Under the pieces are notes generated by a model. That model did no database searches. It was not told the DNA's origin and saw nothing but the letters and a program-made list of their open reading frames with translations. Source: Saccoglossus kowalevskii (taxonomy: Eukaryota; Hemichordata; Enteropneusta; Harrimaniidae). From it: DNA of 25,699 nt. A program made the translations under genes and the position numbers. Position 1 is the stretch's first letter, and every line of letters starts with the position of its first letter. Below are positions 23,250 to 25,699 of this stretch, one piece after another. Location of the stretch: contig NW_003124894.1 of the NCBI RefSeq assembly GCF_000003605.2, forward strand, positions 56,511-82,209. Reading direction: 5' to 3'.

Positions 23250-24959
23250 TGTTGCTAACATCCCGTCTGATAGTTTTGGTGAATAAATAATTTGCGTAAT
23301 CATTAACCCCATTTGAACTGGCCGATTACTTTTTTTGTAAAATATTATTCAAAGTAAATTACATAGTTTTTCGACATCACTATTTACAACCAAATTATAC
23401 ATTTATGTACATTTTTCAGACGTTCGAAAAAATGTATTTATGCACTTTTCCGATGATTTTAGTGTATTTATTAGAATGTTTCAAATGCGTTGGGCTCCAA
23501 AATTCTAACAGTGTGAAGTCAAGACTGTCTTAGTATAACACAATAAAATGAAAAAAAAAGCAAACCTACATATAACTTGTAAATACCGCAACAGAGGTTA
23601 CATTATATTATCGGCGACGTGCGTATTTATAAAGTTGAAACTGCAATCTCTGGTATTTGTCACGGCTCTTAGCTGTCATTCTGCACACTTACATGGCTAC
23701 AATTGGTCCCGGCATGGCTTGTACATGTCATAATATTCAATAATGGGTCGTTTAAACAAAATCAGTGACGCGCGGTAATTCGCCTATTCACCATTGCAGA
23801 TTTATGGTGGAATTGGGTATTTGCGTGAGTTGGGACAGGAAAATAGACCTATAATCATTAGCGCGATTCAAGGTATGAATACATGTGTTTCGCCACAAAA
23901 TATAAGCATCTTCGACTTCATTGTTACGTAATTAATTTGAATCTATGTAAAACCCACTTTTTTGTATGTCAATAATCCGTATGATGATGTCATTGATGAC
24001 TGCTTTCCCCTTGTCCTACATATTGAACTGGTGATTTCATTTCAGTGTATGTGTAGGTGTATTGCAATAAAAAAAATCAATAAAATATTAGCCTGGACAA
24101 CAGTTTTGGACTTTCTGCTAATATTTCGCCTTGACGTTGATTGATTGATAAATCTGGTAATTTTAATATACTATTTTTTTCTGACAATGGATGACAATTT
24201 CCCGTGTGTTATACCACCCTATACGTAGTGCGGTCGCCCCATATTTCATGACGTCGAAACAGCAACTAATGACATTGCCGGAAGTTTTGGTATTTTCAAA
24301 AGATCATGCGTAGTCGTGGAATAATAGGAACAATCATTCAGAGTCACATGACCTACTAGTTTCAAGGTTGAAATAGTTTCAAACAGCCTGGCGCCCCAGT
24401 TAATTGCAATTTATAATTATGTAGGTTAAGTAAACGTACCTCTAGTAAGTACAATAGAGCTTCCGTTTTCGGTGTTATTCATTCCAACCAAACAACTTAT
24501 ACAACTCTTATGTTGCTATTAGATACACTATCAATTTTATCCATTGAATATAATTATGATTCAGATAGCCCTGTGTTTCTTGTTAGCACAGCGAAATTTG
24601 ACAAGTGTCAACATCTGTGAAGGTCACGTGATCTATATAATCGTCCGAGGACAATTTGTGAATGTATTAATATTTTAATCTTGTGATGGATTATCAATCT
24701 TTTTCAAAGGAAAACAAAGTGAAAACAAGTCAGGCAATCAGAGACATTTAGTACATGTAGTCATAATGGAGCATTCTGACTTGTCGAAAAACAATAGGTC
24801 GGATTTAAGTTATTTGAAACACATTTGAAACAACGTGACGTTATACCTCAAGATCACAAATTGTAACTCGAACACACTTATTGCTCTTTGACTTTTTTTT
24901 AAAAATCAAATGATTATCCCTTTGCTCTCATAAATTGCCCAAAGACTCTTTTATGCATA

Positions 24960-25062
24960 TGCAACACTTGCCTTTCTGTGCTACGAAGAAACCACGAGGG
25001 TTGGGTTTGAACCCAAAGTTCGACTGACAGACAGGCTGCCAATATAGCTATCTGTAGACTAG
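24960..25062 (-). mobile_element. tRNA-derived SINE-like sequence
   Basis: On the minus strand, GGTTCAAACCC (25003-25013) fits the pol III B-box GGTTCRANNCC exactly, and TAGCTATATTGG (25039-25050) is close to the A-box TRGCNNAGYNGG. They are in the right order, with about 25 bp between them, slightly short for a tRNA. No intact tRNA cloverleaf is seen. Limits are approximate. Confidence 0.4.
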
Positions 25063-25118
25063 CAAAGTTGGGACTTCTTTTTTGTTTTACAAAAAGAAAT
25101 AATTAATTGTTTATTTAA

Positions 25119-25584
25119 TCGCGATCGCGAAAACTAACCTGACCGCTAAAGAAATCCCGACTGGACGCATCTGCGAGAATTTGACTGCTATTTATTAGTC
25201 ATGATGTCATTGATTATTCATGAGTGGATGTGTGAAAGTAAACATGACCTTTTAAAGGTTGATTCGATTCGATCCCAGAGATGGACATTTTCTAAGTGCG
25301 AAGGCGATACTCCATGTTTACTGAAAACAAGTCGATTTAAATGTCCAATGTATATAAGTAGTCTGTCAAAATCGCCGGGACCTCATAAGTGAAAGGTCAC
25401 GTACATAGACAAGATATGACGTATACAGCTGCACTCTGATTCGTTGTCAATGCTGGTCAACACGTTTTAATTAGCATAATCACCGGAGTGATTCCGCTCC
25501 GGTTATCACTCCAACGCAGGGGGTCGCCTGCAGATGCGTCCAGTCGGGATTTCTTTCGCAGTAACGCTAGTTTTCGCGATCACG
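25119..25584. mobile_element. Non-autonomous inverted-repeat transposon, 466 bp, TTAA-flanked
   Basis: Terminal inverted repeats of about 55 bp (25119-25175 and 25530-25584) share ATCGCGAAAACTA and AAAGAAATCCCGACTGGACG. TTAA flanks both ends (25115-25118, 25585-25588), consistent with a TTAA target duplication as in piggyBac-type elements. The interior codes for nothing recognisable. An internal hairpin has arms ACCGGAG (25482-25488) and CTCCGGT (25497-25503). Confidence 0.75.
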
Positions 25585-25699
25585 TTAAAAAGGCTAAATT
25601 GACAATTATATTCCGACTTTGCCAGTCTAGGTGACATTTTGTATTCGAGACATGTAGTTGTGAGAAATTTCTCTCTTGCAAAGAAATAAACAAATTTGA

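Larger units (their letters stand above)
22473..25699. other. 3' flank of gene B, no gene seen
   Basis: No coding exon is supportable in either strand. It contains two MITE copies, a tRNA-like SINE and a 466-bp inverted-repeat element. Short open frames (23548-23733, 23962-24144, 25201-25392) have no recognisable content. Confidence 0.6.

Overview
This is nuclear DNA from an animal. It is AT-rich, genes are split by GT-AG introns of about 0.1 to 2.8 kb, and the flanks hold microsatellites, small inverted-repeat transposons, a LINE fossil and a tRNA-like SINE. The F-type lectin domains and the style of the dispersed repeats suggest a marine invertebrate. A hemichordate or another invertebrate deuterostome is plausible, and a mollusc is not excluded.

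The main content is a tandem pair of paralogous genes on the plus strand, rebuilt from splice sites and reading-frame phase. Gene A (295-6737) enters the window already inside the gene; its signal-peptide exon must lie upstream. Gene B (10694-22472) looks complete: 16 coding exons whose lengths sum to 2676 nt, exactly divisible by three (891 aa plus stop). Ten internal exons are shared, with the same phases and nearly the same lengths, including a 21-nt microexon and a 682-nt central exon. They encode a secreted region of about 570 residues that I cannot assign to a named family. It appears to be a series of beta-sandwich-like segments with N-glycosylation sequons, ending in an Asp-box-like motif.

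Gene B then carries four extra exons, all bounded by phase-1 introns, that encode two F-type lectin (fucolectin-like, F5/8 type C fold) domains. The second has the complete fucose-binding signature H-x26-R-x-D-x4-K; the first has lost every one of those residues. Gene A lacks this cassette and goes straight to a short last exon that is homologous to, but frameshifted against, the last exon of gene B.

Layout: 1-294, intron tail; 295-6737, gene A; 6738-10693, intergenic with a degenerate non-LTR reverse transcriptase near 9.0-9.5 kb; 10694-22472, gene B, with a 236-bp TAAA tract in intron 1 and a perfect 23-unit AGGAT tract in intron 13; 22473-25699, non-coding flank with two copies of a TTAA-flanked MITE (a third sits in gene A), a tRNA-like SINE and a 466-bp inverted-repeat element.

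The likely biology is a small family of secreted recognition proteins, with a fucose-binding head present in one paralogue and absent in the other. The immune or gamete-recognition role is inference only. Introns not listed separately show nothing I recognise.
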